Positions 54,150 through 62,457 of a DNA stretch of 64,000 bases are shown one piece after another. Source of the DNA: Deltaproteobacteria bacterium (GTDB lineage Bacteria; Myxococcota_A; UBA9042; PHBI01; JACKFB01); the NCBI GenBank assembly GCA_020632695.1, contig JACKFB010000005.1:314575-378574 (forward strand). The letters run 5' to 3'. Made by a program: the position numbers and the translations under genes. Every line of letters starts with the position of its first letter. Position 1 is the stretch's first letter. A model generated the notes under the pieces. The model saw only the letters and a program-made list of their open reading frames with translations. It was not told where the DNA came from and ran no database searches.

Positions 54150-54883
54150 GCGCCCCCTCGCCACGCCTCGCGGTGTCCGGGCTCCGCAAGGGCTACCGCG
54201 CCACCCTGGCCGTCGCGGACGTCGGCTTCGAGGTCGCCGCGGGAGAGCTCTGCGGCGTCATCGGCCCCAACGGCGCCGGGAAGTCGACGACGGCGCGCAT
54301 CCTGACGGGTCAGCTGCTGCCGGACGCCGGCGAGGTCCGCGTCGACGGGCACCGCATCGACCAGGAGCCGCTGACCGCGCGCCGGCTCACCGGCTACGTG
54401 CCGCAGGAGCTGTCGCTGTACCCCTTTCTCACCGGCCGCGAGACCCTGCGCTTCGTCGGGACGGTGCGGGGGTTGGACGCCAGCGAGCTGGAGCACGCGG
54501 TGGACGCGCTGCTCGAGCGCCTCGGGCTCGTCGCGGCACAGCACCGGCTGGCGCGCGAGTACAGCGAGGGGATGGCGCGAAAGCTGGCGATCGGCTGCGC
54601 GCTGCTGGGGGATCCGCCGCTGCTGGTGCTGGACGAGTCGCTCAACGGCCTCGATCCACGCGCCGCCGCCGAGCTGAAGACCGTGCTGCGCGAGCGGGTC
54701 GCCGCCGGCACCACCGTGTTGCTGGTCAGCCACGAGCTGGACGTGCTCGAGCGGCTGTGCACCTCGGTGGTGCTCATCGATCGGGGCAAGGTGGTCGCCA
54801 CCCTGGACCGCACCGGCCTCGACGCCCTGGGCCGCGCGGGCTCGAGCCTCGAGGCCTTCTTCCTCGAGCACACCGCCGCCTGA
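54146..54883 (+). CDS. ABC transporter ATP-binding protein
   Basis: Encodes 245 residues with GPNGAGKST (Walker A), YVPQELSLYPFLTGRE (Q-loop), YSEGMARKLA (signature, a variant of LSGGQ), LLVLDES (Walker B with the catalytic Glu) and VSHEL (switch His). It has the features of an ABC-2-type exporter ATPase and works with the membrane protein encoded just upstream. Cytoplasmic face of the inner membrane. Confidence 0.93.
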   Translation: MSAPSPRLAVSGLRKGYRATLAVADVGFEVAAGELCGVIGPNGAGKSTTARILTGQLLPDAGEVRVDGHRIDQEPLTARRLTGYVPQELSLYPFLTGRETLRFVGTVRGLDASELEHAVDALLERLGLVAAQHRLAREYSEGMARKLAIGCALLGDPPLLVLDESLNGLDPRAAAELKTVLRERVAAGTTVLLVSHELDVLERLCTSVVLIDRGKVVATLDRTGLDALGRAGSSLEAFFLEHTAA

Positions 54884-54988
54884 GCCCTCCCCGGCACCGG
54901 ACCGGGCGCGCCGACCGCGCGGTTGACGCAGCGGCTGGCGGCGCGCTACTCCCAGCCCCGGGAACCCCTCGCCATCTGGAGGTCCGGC

Positions 54989-56938
54989 ATGACCGAGCCG
55001 ATGCTCAAGTTCTCCGGCCGCATCCTCTTCCTCACCGAGGATCCCGAGCTGATCCGCCGACAGGTCGCCGGCGAGGACCTCGCCTGGGATCCGTCGTTGC
55101 CCCTCATCGACAACATCTCCACCGACGAGATCACGCCGGGCTGGGTCTGCTTCTACTATGACGAGACCCTGGGCGAGTTCGCCTTCGTCGGTCTGCGCGG
55201 CGGCAGCATGGAGCGCAACGACCTGCGCTCTGGCGGCTTCGACGTCGTGGTGAGCGGCCTCTCCAAGGGGTGCGGTTCCAGCCGCGAGACGGCTCCCTAC
55301 GCGGAGAAGGCCGCCGGCGTGCGCCTGGTCATCGCGCGCTCGATCGAGAAGATCTACGGCCAGAACGCCCAGAACATCGGGCTGCTCACGTCGACCGACT
55401 TCGGCCTCATCCCCCGCATCCTGGCCGGCGAGGAGATCCCCCGTTCCGAGTTCACCCGTGGCCTGGATCCCATCAGCGCCGGCATCGTCGAGGCGGGCGG
55501 CCTGTTCGGATACGCGAAGGGCCGGGTCGGCGGCCGCATCAGGCCGCCGACCATCACCACCGCGCCTCGCCCGATGACCCTGGTCGAGAAGATCATCGCC
55601 GGCCACGCCGTGGTCGACGCCGCCAACAACGACCTGGGTGTCCAAGCCGTCGCTCCCGGCGACGCGCTCTTCGTCCGCGCCGACGTCCGCTTCTCGCACG
55701 AATACGTCACGCCCATGGCCGAGGCGCTCTTCATCGGGGCCTTCGGCGAGGACGCCCGGGTCGCGGAGCCGACCACCGTGTTCGCCTTCCGCGACCACCT
55801 CACCTTCCTCGATCAGGTCATGCCCAAGGCCCACCGGGAGATGGGCCTGCTCGAGCGCGCCAACGGCCTCGCGACCACGCAGCAGGGCTTCACCGCGCGC
55901 CAGGGCATCCGTCTCTACGGTGAGGTGTCCGCTGGCGGCTCCGAGGCCATCTGCCACAACGCCGTGCTCGAGGACCTGGCGCGACCCGGCGACGTGGTCG
56001 TCGGCACGGACTCGCACACCTGCACCGCCGGCGCGCTGGGAGCCTTCGCGTTCGGGGTCGGCTCCACCGACATGGCGGCGGGCTGGTTCACCCGCGACTT
56101 CCGCGTGCGGGTCCCGCGCAGCGTGCTCTTCCGCCTCGGTGGCACCTTGCCGCGCGACTGCTCGGCCAAGGACGTGATGCTGCGCATCATGGCCACCGAC
56201 TACATCCGTGAGGGGCACGCCATCGGCCAGGTGCTCGAGTTCGCTGGCGACGCCGTCACCGCGATGAACCTCGACGAGCGTGCGACGCTCACCAACATGG
56301 CGGTCGAGGCCGGCGCCTTCACCGGCATCATCGCCGCGGACGAGGCGGCCATCGCCGAGATCGCCGAGATCCGCGGGGTGGCGCCCGACGCGGTCCGGGG
56401 CACCGTGCTGCGTTCGGATCCCGACGCCGAGTACGCGGCCACCTTCGACATCGACGTCAGCGGCCTGCGCCCCATGGTCGCGACGCCGGGTGACCCACGA
56501 AACGGCATCGACATCGCCGACCTGCCGGCCGACGTGGCCATCGACATCGCCTATGGCGGGAGCTGCACCGGCGGCAAGAAGACCGACATGGACCTGTACG
56601 CCCGCGTGCTGGGGCCGGCCGTCGCCGAAGGACGCAGCGTCGCCCCGGGCGTCGACCTGTACATCCAGTTCGGCAGCCAGCACATCCGGCGCTACGCCGA
56701 GGAGCGCGGGTACATCGAGTTGTTCCAGCGCGCCGGCGCCCGGCTGGTCAACCCGAGCTGCGGGGCCTGCATCAAGGCGGGGCCCGGGGTCAGCCTCAAC
56801 GAGTCGCAGGTCACCATCTCGGCCATCAACCGCAACTTCCCTGGCCGCTCGGGCCCCGGTCAGGTCTACCTGGCCAGCCCGCTGGTGGTCGCCGCCAGCG
56901 CCCTGGCCGGCCGCATCGTCCGCCCACCCGCAGCCTGA
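54989..56938 (+). CDS. Single-chain aconitase-family hydro-lyase, swivel domain first
   Basis: Encodes 649 residues; GGAGG lies 6 bases before the ATG. Residues about 1-200 are the small-subunit swivel domain (IDNISTDEITPGW, SGLSKGCGSSRETAPYAE), followed by the large-subunit domains with the three cluster Cys in VVGTDSHTCTAG, PSCGAC (two Cys), and the GGSCTGGKKTDMD loop. It should hold a [4Fe-4S] cluster and move a hydroxyl group on a substrate like isopropylmalate, homoaconitate or citrate. LeuC and LeuD are usually two chains and AcnA has the swivel last. The order here resembles AcnB without its HEAT domain. Substrate not determined. Confidence 0.85.
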   Translation: MTEPMLKFSGRILFLTEDPELIRRQVAGEDLAWDPSLPLIDNISTDEITPGWVCFYYDETLGEFAFVGLRGGSMERNDLRSGGFDVVVSGLSKGCGSSRETAPYAEKAAGVRLVIARSIEKIYGQNAQNIGLLTSTDFGLIPRILAGEEIPRSEFTRGLDPISAGIVEAGGLFGYAKGRVGGRIRPPTITTAPRPMTLVEKIIAGHAVVDAANNDLGVQAVAPGDALFVRADVRFSHEYVTPMAEALFIGAFGEDARVAEPTTVFAFRDHLTFLDQVMPKAHREMGLLERANGLATTQQGFTARQGIRLYGEVSAGGSEAICHNAVLEDLARPGDVVVGTDSHTCTAGALGAFAFGVGSTDMAAGWFTRDFRVRVPRSVLFRLGGTLPRDCSAKDVMLRIMATDYIREGHAIGQVLEFAGDAVTAMNLDERATLTNMAVEAGAFTGIIAADEAAIAEIAEIRGVAPDAVRGTVLRSDPDAEYAATFDIDVSGLRPMVATPGDPRNGIDIADLPADVAIDIAYGGSCTGGKKTDMDLYARVLGPAVAEGRSVAPGVDLYIQFGSQHIRRYAEERGYIELFQRAGARLVNPSCGACIKAGPGVSLNESQVTISAINRNFPGRSGPGQVYLASPLVVAASALAGRIVRPPAA

Positions 56939-56954
56939 GCGCCCCGCCTCGCGG

Positions 56955-58796
56955 TCAGGCGCGAGCGACCCGGCCCAGACGCGCCAGCTCGTCCTTGGCC
57001 CCCATGGCGCGGGCCTCCTCGCAGAGCCCCTCTCGCAGCGCCTCGGCCTCTCCGTCGCGCCCTTGGGCCCGGAGCACGGCGACCAGGCGCCGGCGCGTGC
57101 GCAGCGCCAGCAGGCGCCGCCCCTGTTCCTCCGCCTCGGCGGCCAGCGTGTAGAGGCGCAGCACCGCCGCCTCGTCCGCAGGTCCGAGCGCGAGCAGCAG
57201 GCTCTCGGCATCCAACGCGAGCGGCGCGGTCCGAAGCGCCAGGGCGCGCACCATCACGGCTCGGGCCAGGGCCCGGGCCGCGTCGGGCGCGAGCCCCCCG
57301 TCGGCAGCCACCAGGCGATGTCCCATCGCCTCGAGGGCTCGGCCGGCGTCCTCGAGGCGGTCGGCCGCCAGGCAGAGCTGTTGGGCAGACTCGCTCCCCG
57401 GGTTCGCGGCGAGCCGCACCCGCGCGCCCATGGCCTCGACCTCTCGGCTCGCCGCGGCTGCGCCGAGCGCTCCGGTGACGTCCTCGGCCGCCGCCACCTC
57501 CAGCGCGGCCAGATCCGGTCGGCCGGCCACGATCAGCGCCTCCGCCGCAGCCAGCAGGCAGATGACCCGGTCGAGCGCCCGGGAGCGCGCGCCGAAGTAC
57601 TCCGCTCCCGCACGGAAGCCGGTCACCGCAAGCTCCACGCGCCCGCGCGCGAAGGCCAGGGCCGCCAGGTTGACGTCGATCCGCGCCCTCGCGTCGTCGT
57701 AGCCGAGCTCGCGCGCCTGCTCGAAGGCGACGGCCAGCGCGCGCTCCGCGACTCCCAGCTCGCCACGCCGCGCGTCGAGCTGGGCGATGAGGCTGGCCAC
57801 GTCGACGGCGGCGCGCCCCTCGCCGCCGCGGCGGAAGCTCTCGGCCGCAGCCACCCAGGCCTCCCGCGCGCGGTCCAGCGCGCCTTCCTCGAACTCGAGG
57901 TTGCCCAGGTTGACGTCGGCGGCGGCCATGCCCAGCTCGAAGCGCTGCACGGCGGCCAGCGCGCGCGCCGCCTCGTACAGCTCCCGCGCGCGCACGCGAT
58001 TGCCGCGGGTCGCCGCGATGTTGCCAAGATCGGTCAGCCCTCGCGCCTCGGCGGTCACGTCGCCCGAGGCCTTCGCCAGCTCCAGGCCGCGCTCGAAGCA
58101 CGCCTCTGCCTCGGACAGCCTGCCGGCGGCGCGCGCGAGATTCCCCAGATTGGCCAGCGCCGTCGCCTCCCCGCTCGCGTTTCCGGCCTGGCGGAAGAGC
58201 TCACGCGCCGCCTCGAAGCACTCCCGCGCCACCTCGAGGCTGCCGGCCGCGCGCTCCACACCACCCAGGGCGTTGAGCGAGGTCGCCGCCCCGACGGGGT
58301 CCTCCAGGCGAACGTGGGTGTCCATCGCCCGGCGCAAGAGCTCGCGGGCCTCGTCCCAATCACCGCGTCCCACCGCCAGCAACCCCAGATTGCCGGTATG
58401 GGTGGCCTGAGCGCGGGCGTCTCCCGCGGCCTCGGCCAGCTCCAGGGCCTCGTGGTGGAAGCTGGCCGCCTCACGCGCCCGACCCCGCCGGCCCACGACG
58501 ACGCCCAGCTCCCCGAGGGCGGCCGAGAGGGCCTGGGTCGCGCGCCCTTCGCGGGCCACGCGGACGGCCTCGGCCAGCGAGACCTCCGCCCTCACCTCGT
58601 CCCCAGCGCGACTCCAGGAAGACGCCGCCAGGCGCCAGGCGCGGATCGCCTCCTCGCCCGCGCGCTCGGCTTCCAGCGCCGCGCCCGCCCGCCCGAAGAG
58701 CTCCGCCGCGTCGCCGTGACGTCCGCTGGCGCCGAGCGAGCGCGCGCGTGCGAGGAGCGCATGCCCCTCGGGTGTCTCGCGGTGGCCATCATCCAT
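56955..58796 (-). CDS. Cytoplasmic TPR-repeat protein of unknown role
   Basis: Encodes 613 residues with no signal peptide. About residues 20-400 are TPR units of the Rapsyn/LGN type, with regular phrases such as ATHTGNLGLLAVGRGDWDEA, ATALANLGNLARAAGRLSEA and DVNLGNLEFEEGALDRAREA. The last 200 residues are helical and Ala-rich. No catalytic domain was seen, so a scaffold or regulatory partner is likely. Convergent with the aconitase-family gene, 16 bases apart. Confidence 0.75.
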   Translation of the reverse strand: MDDGHRETPEGHALLARARSLGASGRHGDAAELFGRAGAALEAERAGEEAIRAWRLAASSWSRAGDEVRAEVSLAEAVRVAREGRATQALSAALGELGVVVGRRGRAREAASFHHEALELAEAAGDARAQATHTGNLGLLAVGRGDWDEARELLRRAMDTHVRLEDPVGAATSLNALGGVERAAGSLEVARECFEAARELFRQAGNASGEATALANLGNLARAAGRLSEAEACFERGLELAKASGDVTAEARGLTDLGNIAATRGNRVRARELYEAARALAAVQRFELGMAAADVNLGNLEFEEGALDRAREAWVAAAESFRRGGEGRAAVDVASLIAQLDARRGELGVAERALAVAFEQARELGYDDARARIDVNLAALAFARGRVELAVTGFRAGAEYFGARSRALDRVICLLAAAEALIVAGRPDLAALEVAAAEDVTGALGAAAASREVEAMGARVRLAANPGSESAQQLCLAADRLEDAGRALEAMGHRLVAADGGLAPDAARALARAVMVRALALRTAPLALDAESLLLALGPADEAAVLRLYTLAAEAEEQGRRLLALRTRRRLVAVLRAQGRDGEAEALREGLCEEARAMGAKDELARLGRVARA

Positions 58797-58878
58797 GGGC
58801 CGAGCATAGACAACGCGCGAGGCGGCGTCACGCCAGCCGAAACTTGCGGCTCACGGATCACGCGGGGATGCTGGCGCC

Positions 58879-59421
58879 ATGCGGCGACTGGCGTTCATAG
58901 GGCTCTTGGCGCTCACGGCCTGTGGCAGCTCCCAGCCACCGGCCGAGCGCGCGGCCCGCCCCGGGCCCTCCGTGTCCGGACGCAGCGCGCCGAGCTTCTC
59001 GGGCTCGGTGGCGCAGCGCTGCCGCGCCCTCGAGCCGCTGATGCGCGAGGTGGCGGTGCGCCGTGGCATCGACGTCGGGCTCATCGCTGGCATCGTCCGG
59101 GTGGAGTCGACCTTCCGACCGGATGTGGAGAGCCGCGCGGGCGCCATCGGTCTGATGCAGGTGATGCCGTCGAATGCGCGGCGGCTGGGCTGCGGGGACC
59201 TCCGGGAGCCGCGCGCGAACCTGGACTGCGGCCTCGAGGTGCTCGCGCGCTTCTTGTCCTACTACCAGCACGACGTGGTGCTCGCGCTGTCCGGGTACAA
59301 CTCCGGTCATCGCCGACCGAACGCCGCGAAGCGCGACCAGACCACACCGGAGAATCTGGCATACGTCGAGAAGGTGCTGGCCGCTCGCACCACCTATCTG
59401 CGACGCGGATGCTCCCCGTGA
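58879..59421 (+). CDS. Lytic transglycosylase (SLT family) lipoprotein
   Basis: Encodes 180 residues. The signal segment ends in LTAC (Cys15). The catalytic Glu lies in IVRVESTFRPDVESRAGAIG, followed by LMQVMP and ALSGYNSG, the three family motifs. It cuts peptidoglycan strands with formation of 1,6-anhydro ends. Four Cys are present in the mature part. The stop overlaps the start of the NUDIX gene (GTGA). Confidence 0.88.
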   Translation: MRRLAFIGLLALTACGSSQPPAERAARPGPSVSGRSAPSFSGSVAQRCRALEPLMREVAVRRGIDVGLIAGIVRVESTFRPDVESRAGAIGLMQVMPSNARRLGCGDLREPRANLDCGLEVLARFLSYYQHDVVLALSGYNSGHRRPNAAKRDQTTPENLAYVEKVLAARTTYLRRGCSP

Positions 59422-59837
59422 GTGCCGGGCGCCCCGTCCTGGTGGCGGTCGGGCTGCTCACCCACGGGCGCGACGACCGCGGGGAACCGCGCTACGTGGT
59501 GACCCGCCGGCACGAGGCGGCCGCGCACCTTCCGGGCTGCTGGGAGCTGCCCGGCGGCAAGGTCGGGCCGGAGGAGACGCCAGCCGCGGCGCTGGTGCGC
59601 GAGCTGCGGGAGGAGCTGGGCGTCGAGGTGAGCCCGCCGGAGCCGCTGACCTTCTCGTGGCACGCCTACGCCGAGCGCACCGTGCTGCTGCTCTTCTTCG
59701 CGGCCCAGACCCGGCCCGACAGCCCCGCCCCGCGACCGCTCGCGTCGGCGGAGCTGCGGCTGGTGAGCCGGGACGAGCTGCTGGAGCTCCCCCTCCCACC
59801 GGCCAACGCCCCGCTCCTCGACCGCCTCAGAAGCTGA
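59418..59837 (+). CDS. NUDIX hydrolase (MutT-like)
   Basis: Encodes 139 residues from GTG 59418, which overlaps the previous stop; ATG 59409 is also in frame. The NUDIX box GGKVGPEETPAA followed by LVRELREELGVEV is complete. WELPGGK and the FSWHAYAERTVLLLFF strand resemble MutT, which removes oxidised dGTP, though other nucleotides are possible. The 3' end overlaps the convergent PEGA gene by 11 bases. Cytoplasmic. Confidence 0.88.
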   Translation: MSAGRPVLVAVGLLTHGRDDRGEPRYVVTRRHEAAAHLPGCWELPGGKVGPEETPAAALVRELREELGVEVSPPEPLTFSWHAYAERTVLLLFFAAQTRPDSPAPRPLASAELRLVSRDELLELPLPPANAPLLDRLRS

Positions 59838-61395
59838 AGCCGGCGCCCACTCCCGCCGTACCCGGCGCGAAGAGCGGGCCCACGTACTGGAGCCGCGGCG
59901 ACGGGGGCATCCACGCCGCGTCGGGATCCTCGACCTTCTGCAGGAGGAAACCGGCGAGGCTGGCGCCGACGCCGACCACCAGGAGCGCGCTGCCGACGTT
60001 GCGCAGGGTGCGCGCGTCCTTGGCCTCGCCCGCGATGACGGTGCGCTCGCTCTCCGACTTGCAGCCCGCGCTCTCGCCGCCAGTGCACTGCACCTGGTCG
60101 AGCTTGTCCTTGTACTGGAGGTGGAAGATCGCGGTCATGGCGGCGCCGCCCAGCGCGACACCGGCGCCGGTCCAGCCGATCCAGCGGGTGTACCAGGGCT
60201 TGTAGACCGGCTCGGGCGCGGTGGTGTCGACACCGGCCATCAGGCGGGCCATCGACGCGACGCGGTTGTTGGACACGACGTTGGGCTTCACGAAGAGCGA
60301 CTGCTGGCGCTCGACCTTCTGGTTGGCCACGTTGACCAGGTAGCCGTCCACGTAGGCCCGCCCGTCATGGTCCACCAGGCCCGTCACCAACACGTAGTCG
60401 ACCGCGAGCAGCGAGCCGACCCGCGAGGCGAAGTCGGCGATGCGGCGCTGGAGGGTCTTCTCGTCGGGCATCTCGAAGCCGAAGCGGTCGTCGAAGGCCA
60501 ACGAGGTCTCGTAGTCGATGTCGATGGACAGCTCGGCGGGGCGCTCGAGCTGGATGTTGACCTTGTGGGCCATGGACTCGCGGCCCCCCTTGCGCGCGGT
60601 GACCACGACCGACCCCGGGTAGAGGCCGTCGTAGGACGCCGGGGTCCGCTGCTGCTGCAGCTTGCCGTTGATGAGGATCTCGGCGCCGGGCGGCTCGGTG
60701 CGGACGGTCAACGTGCCCCGGCGCTGCTCGCTCAGGCGGCGATAGGTCTCGCGGTAGAGCGCCACGATGTTCGGGTGGTACTCCTCGTCGGTCACCTTGG
60801 CCTCGTCGCCGAAGACCCGGATGATCTCCTCCATGATCTCGGCGGCCTTCTCCCGGTTGTCGTTGTCGTAGTGCGAGCGCGCGAGGAGCATCTGCGTGCG
60901 GAAGTACTCGCGGCGCACCTCCTGGTTCAGCTCGATGCCGTCCATGATCGCCTTCAGCTCGGCCTTGGCCTTCGCCAGGATCTCGATGGCGGCGCGCGGG
61001 TTGGTGTAGACGAGCTCGTCGCCCTCCCTCACCCACTGCTCGATCTGCTTGAGCTTGTCGGCGGTCACCCGCTTCGAGGAGGCGGTCATCACCGACGCGA
61101 TCTTCTTCTGGGCGTCGGCGCGCGGCAGGATGGCGTAGCGCTTCAGCTCCGCCATCTCGCTGGCGATGCGCTCGGCGTACTCGGGCGTCTTGTCGAAGTC
61201 CTGTCCCCGAACGTAGAGCTCGAGCACGGCCATCGACGCCTCGAGCCCCTCGCCGGTCGGCCCGCCCTTCCCCGGCTCCACGGCGCGCGAGGGTGCCCCG
61301 GTCATCACCAACGCCGCGAGCACCAGGGAGGACACACCGGCGCGCCAACCGCGACGGGCGAGGCTCTGCATCGACTCGAGAGATGGGCGCGGCAT
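59827..61395 (-). CDS. PEGA-domain envelope protein with two C-terminal membrane segments
   Basis: Encodes 522 residues; AGGAG lies 6 bases before the ATG at 61395. A signal peptide-like segment ends at SRAVE (about 39). Residues about 45-222 are helical. A PEGA domain follows (about 228-295; LTVRTEPPGAEILING), then an alpha-beta part (ASRVGSLLAVDYVLVTGLVD), two hydrophobic segments (about 411-432 and 466-487) and a Gly-rich tail ending in GAGFSF. PEGA domains are thought to bind surface carbohydrates or act as spacers. Similar proteins are common in myxobacteria and unnamed. Confidence 0.8.
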   Translation of the reverse strand: MPRPSLESMQSLARRGWRAGVSSLVLAALVMTGAPSRAVEPGKGGPTGEGLEASMAVLELYVRGQDFDKTPEYAERIASEMAELKRYAILPRADAQKKIASVMTASSKRVTADKLKQIEQWVREGDELVYTNPRAAIEILAKAKAELKAIMDGIELNQEVRREYFRTQMLLARSHYDNDNREKAAEIMEEIIRVFGDEAKVTDEEYHPNIVALYRETYRRLSEQRRGTLTVRTEPPGAEILINGKLQQQRTPASYDGLYPGSVVVTARKGGRESMAHKVNIQLERPAELSIDIDYETSLAFDDRFGFEMPDEKTLQRRIADFASRVGSLLAVDYVLVTGLVDHDGRAYVDGYLVNVANQKVERQQSLFVKPNVVSNNRVASMARLMAGVDTTAPEPVYKPWYTRWIGWTGAGVALGGAAMTAIFHLQYKDKLDQVQCTGGESAGCKSESERTVIAGEAKDARTLRNVGSALLVVGVGASLAGFLLQKVEDPDAAWMPPSPRLQYVGPLFAPGTAGVGAGFSF

Positions 61396-61475
61396 GTACG
61401 CTCCTGCTGGCAGGTGTGCGGCGGTGGATCAGTCGCAGCGAGCGGTTGCGCGTCGCGGTCCCGCATTGGATTTCC

Positions 61476-61503
61476 ATCGTATGCCCGGGTGGGATGCTGT
61501 CAA
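61476..61503 (-). promoter_or_regulatory. sigma-70-type promoter for the PEGA protein
   Basis: Read leftward: TTGACA (61503-61498), 16-base spacer, TACGAT (61481-61476). Consensus -35 box. The transcript would start near 61469, leaving about 74 bases to the ATG. Confidence 0.6.
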
Positions 61504-61528
61504 CTCGCTACCCGGTGCGGCGCGGAGC

Positions 61529-61581
61529 TGTCCCAGCGCGCTGTCTCGCGCGGGACAGGTGTCCCGCGACAGGTCGGGACA
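61529..61581. promoter_or_regulatory. Array of TGTCCC/GGGACA half-sites (activator or repressor operator)
   Basis: Five half-sites in 53 bases: TGTCCC (61529), TGTCTC (61542), GGGACA (61552), TGTCCC (61560) and GGGACA (61576). The third and fourth belong to a perfect 20-base inverted repeat at 61549-61568 with 9-base arms and a 2-base spacer. 61541-61558 is a second palindrome with one mismatched pair. The array lies 41 bases upstream of the sigma-54 promoter and 26 bases from the -35 box of the PEGA promoter. Confidence 0.65.
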
Positions 61582-61621
61582 GGGTGCCTCGCAACCACCC
61601 GACATCATTGACCCGCGCCGG

Positions 61622-61637
61622 TGGCACAGGCCTTGCT
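61622..61637 (+). promoter_or_regulatory. sigma-54 promoter for the lamin-tail lipoprotein
   Basis: TGGCACAGGCCTTGCT matches the sigma-54 consensus with GG and GC exactly 10 bases apart. Transcription would start near 61648 and the ATG is at 61664, with GGAGG in between. Confidence 0.75.
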
Positions 61638-61663
61638 CTCATCCGGGGGCGACGGAGGTCATC

Positions 61664-62272
61664 ATGCCGATCACACACCCGCGTCCAGGGGTCCCCCGAC
61701 CCCTCGCCCGGTGCGCCGCGCTCGCGACGGTGCTGCTGCTCGTTCCCGCTTGCAGGCCGGCGCCACCACCTCTTCCCCAACCGGAAGGGCTGCCCGGCCC
61801 GCTGGTGCCGGGTCCCGGTCTCGCGGCCCTCCGGCATCCATCTCGCCCTCCACCCTCGGTGACCTGCACCGACGAGGTACGGCTGGCCAGCGCCCTCCCC
61901 GATCCCGTCCACCGCCCCGACCGGGAGGGCGAATGGCTCGAGCTGCGCAGCGACGCCCCCGTCCCGCTCTGGCTGGACGGCTGGACCTTGCGCAGCGGTC
62001 GCGCTCGGCTCGCGCTCGACGGCCTGGCCATCGGGCCCGGCGCCTCGCTCTGCCTCGACAGCGCAGGTCCCGGCACGGGCAGGGTGCAGCTCCGCAACCA
62101 CGACGGCTCGGTCGCGTTGGTGGACCCCTGCGGCGTCACCCGGTCCTCGTTGCGCTGGGCCGAGGCCCGGCCGGGGGTGGTCATCCGGGCCGACCCGCCC
62201 TGGCCCGGCGACGCGGTCGTCCCCGCCCGGCGGGCGCTGGGCGGGGACGGCGGTGGCTGCGGACAGACTTGA
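61664..62272 (+). CDS. Lamin-tail-domain lipoprotein
   Basis: Encodes 202 residues. The signal segment ends in LVPAC (Cys about 30), followed by a Pro-rich stretch. From about residue 70 the pattern DREGEWLELRSDAPVPLW, LDGWTLRSG and IGPGASLCLDS matches the lamin-tail (LTD) fold, a small Ig-like beta domain found in many secreted and surface proteins of Myxococcota. Expression appears to depend on sigma-54. The last six codons and the stop lie within the tRNA gene on the other strand. Confidence 0.75.
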   Translation: MPITHPRPGVPRPLARCAALATVLLLVPACRPAPPPLPQPEGLPGPLVPGPGLAALRHPSRPPPSVTCTDEVRLASALPDPVHRPDREGEWLELRSDAPVPLWLDGWTLRSGRARLALDGLAIGPGASLCLDSAGPGTGRVQLRNHDGSVALVDPCGVTRSSLRWAEARPGVVIRADPPWPGDAVVPARRALGGDGGGCGQT

Positions 62273-62327
62273 ACTGTCGACCTGACGATTATGAGTCGTC
62301 CGCTCTAACCAACTGAGCTACGCAGCC
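62254..62327 (-). tRNA. tRNA with CAT anticodon, probably elongator Met
   Basis: A full cloverleaf: acceptor stem GGCTGCG/CGCAGCC, D-arm with AGCTCAGTTGGTTAGAGC, anticodon stem GACGA/TCGTC around loop CTCATAA (anticodon CAT), T-arm GACAG TTCAAGT CTGTC. The discriminator base is A. The 3' CCA is not encoded (ACCG follows). The sequence is close to elongator tRNA-Met; a lysidine-modified tRNA-Ile2 also carries CAT in its gene and is the alternative. Confidence 0.93.
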
Positions 62328-62340
62328 GCAGGACCCGCGC

Positions 62341-62370
62341 CTCATAGCCAGCCCGAAGGCCCTTCGTCAA
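62341..62370 (-). promoter_or_regulatory. Promoter for the tRNA gene
   Basis: Read leftward: TTGACG (62370-62365), 18-base spacer, TATGAG (62346-62341). Transcription would start near 62334, a few bases before the tRNA 5' end at 62327. Confidence 0.55.
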
Positions 62371-62457
62371 GCGCTTCGATGAGCCTCGGAGCCGACGCCA
62401 CGCCGGGGCGGCCCGACCCAAGCGGTGGCGAGAGTCATCCGTTCAGGACCGTCGCGG

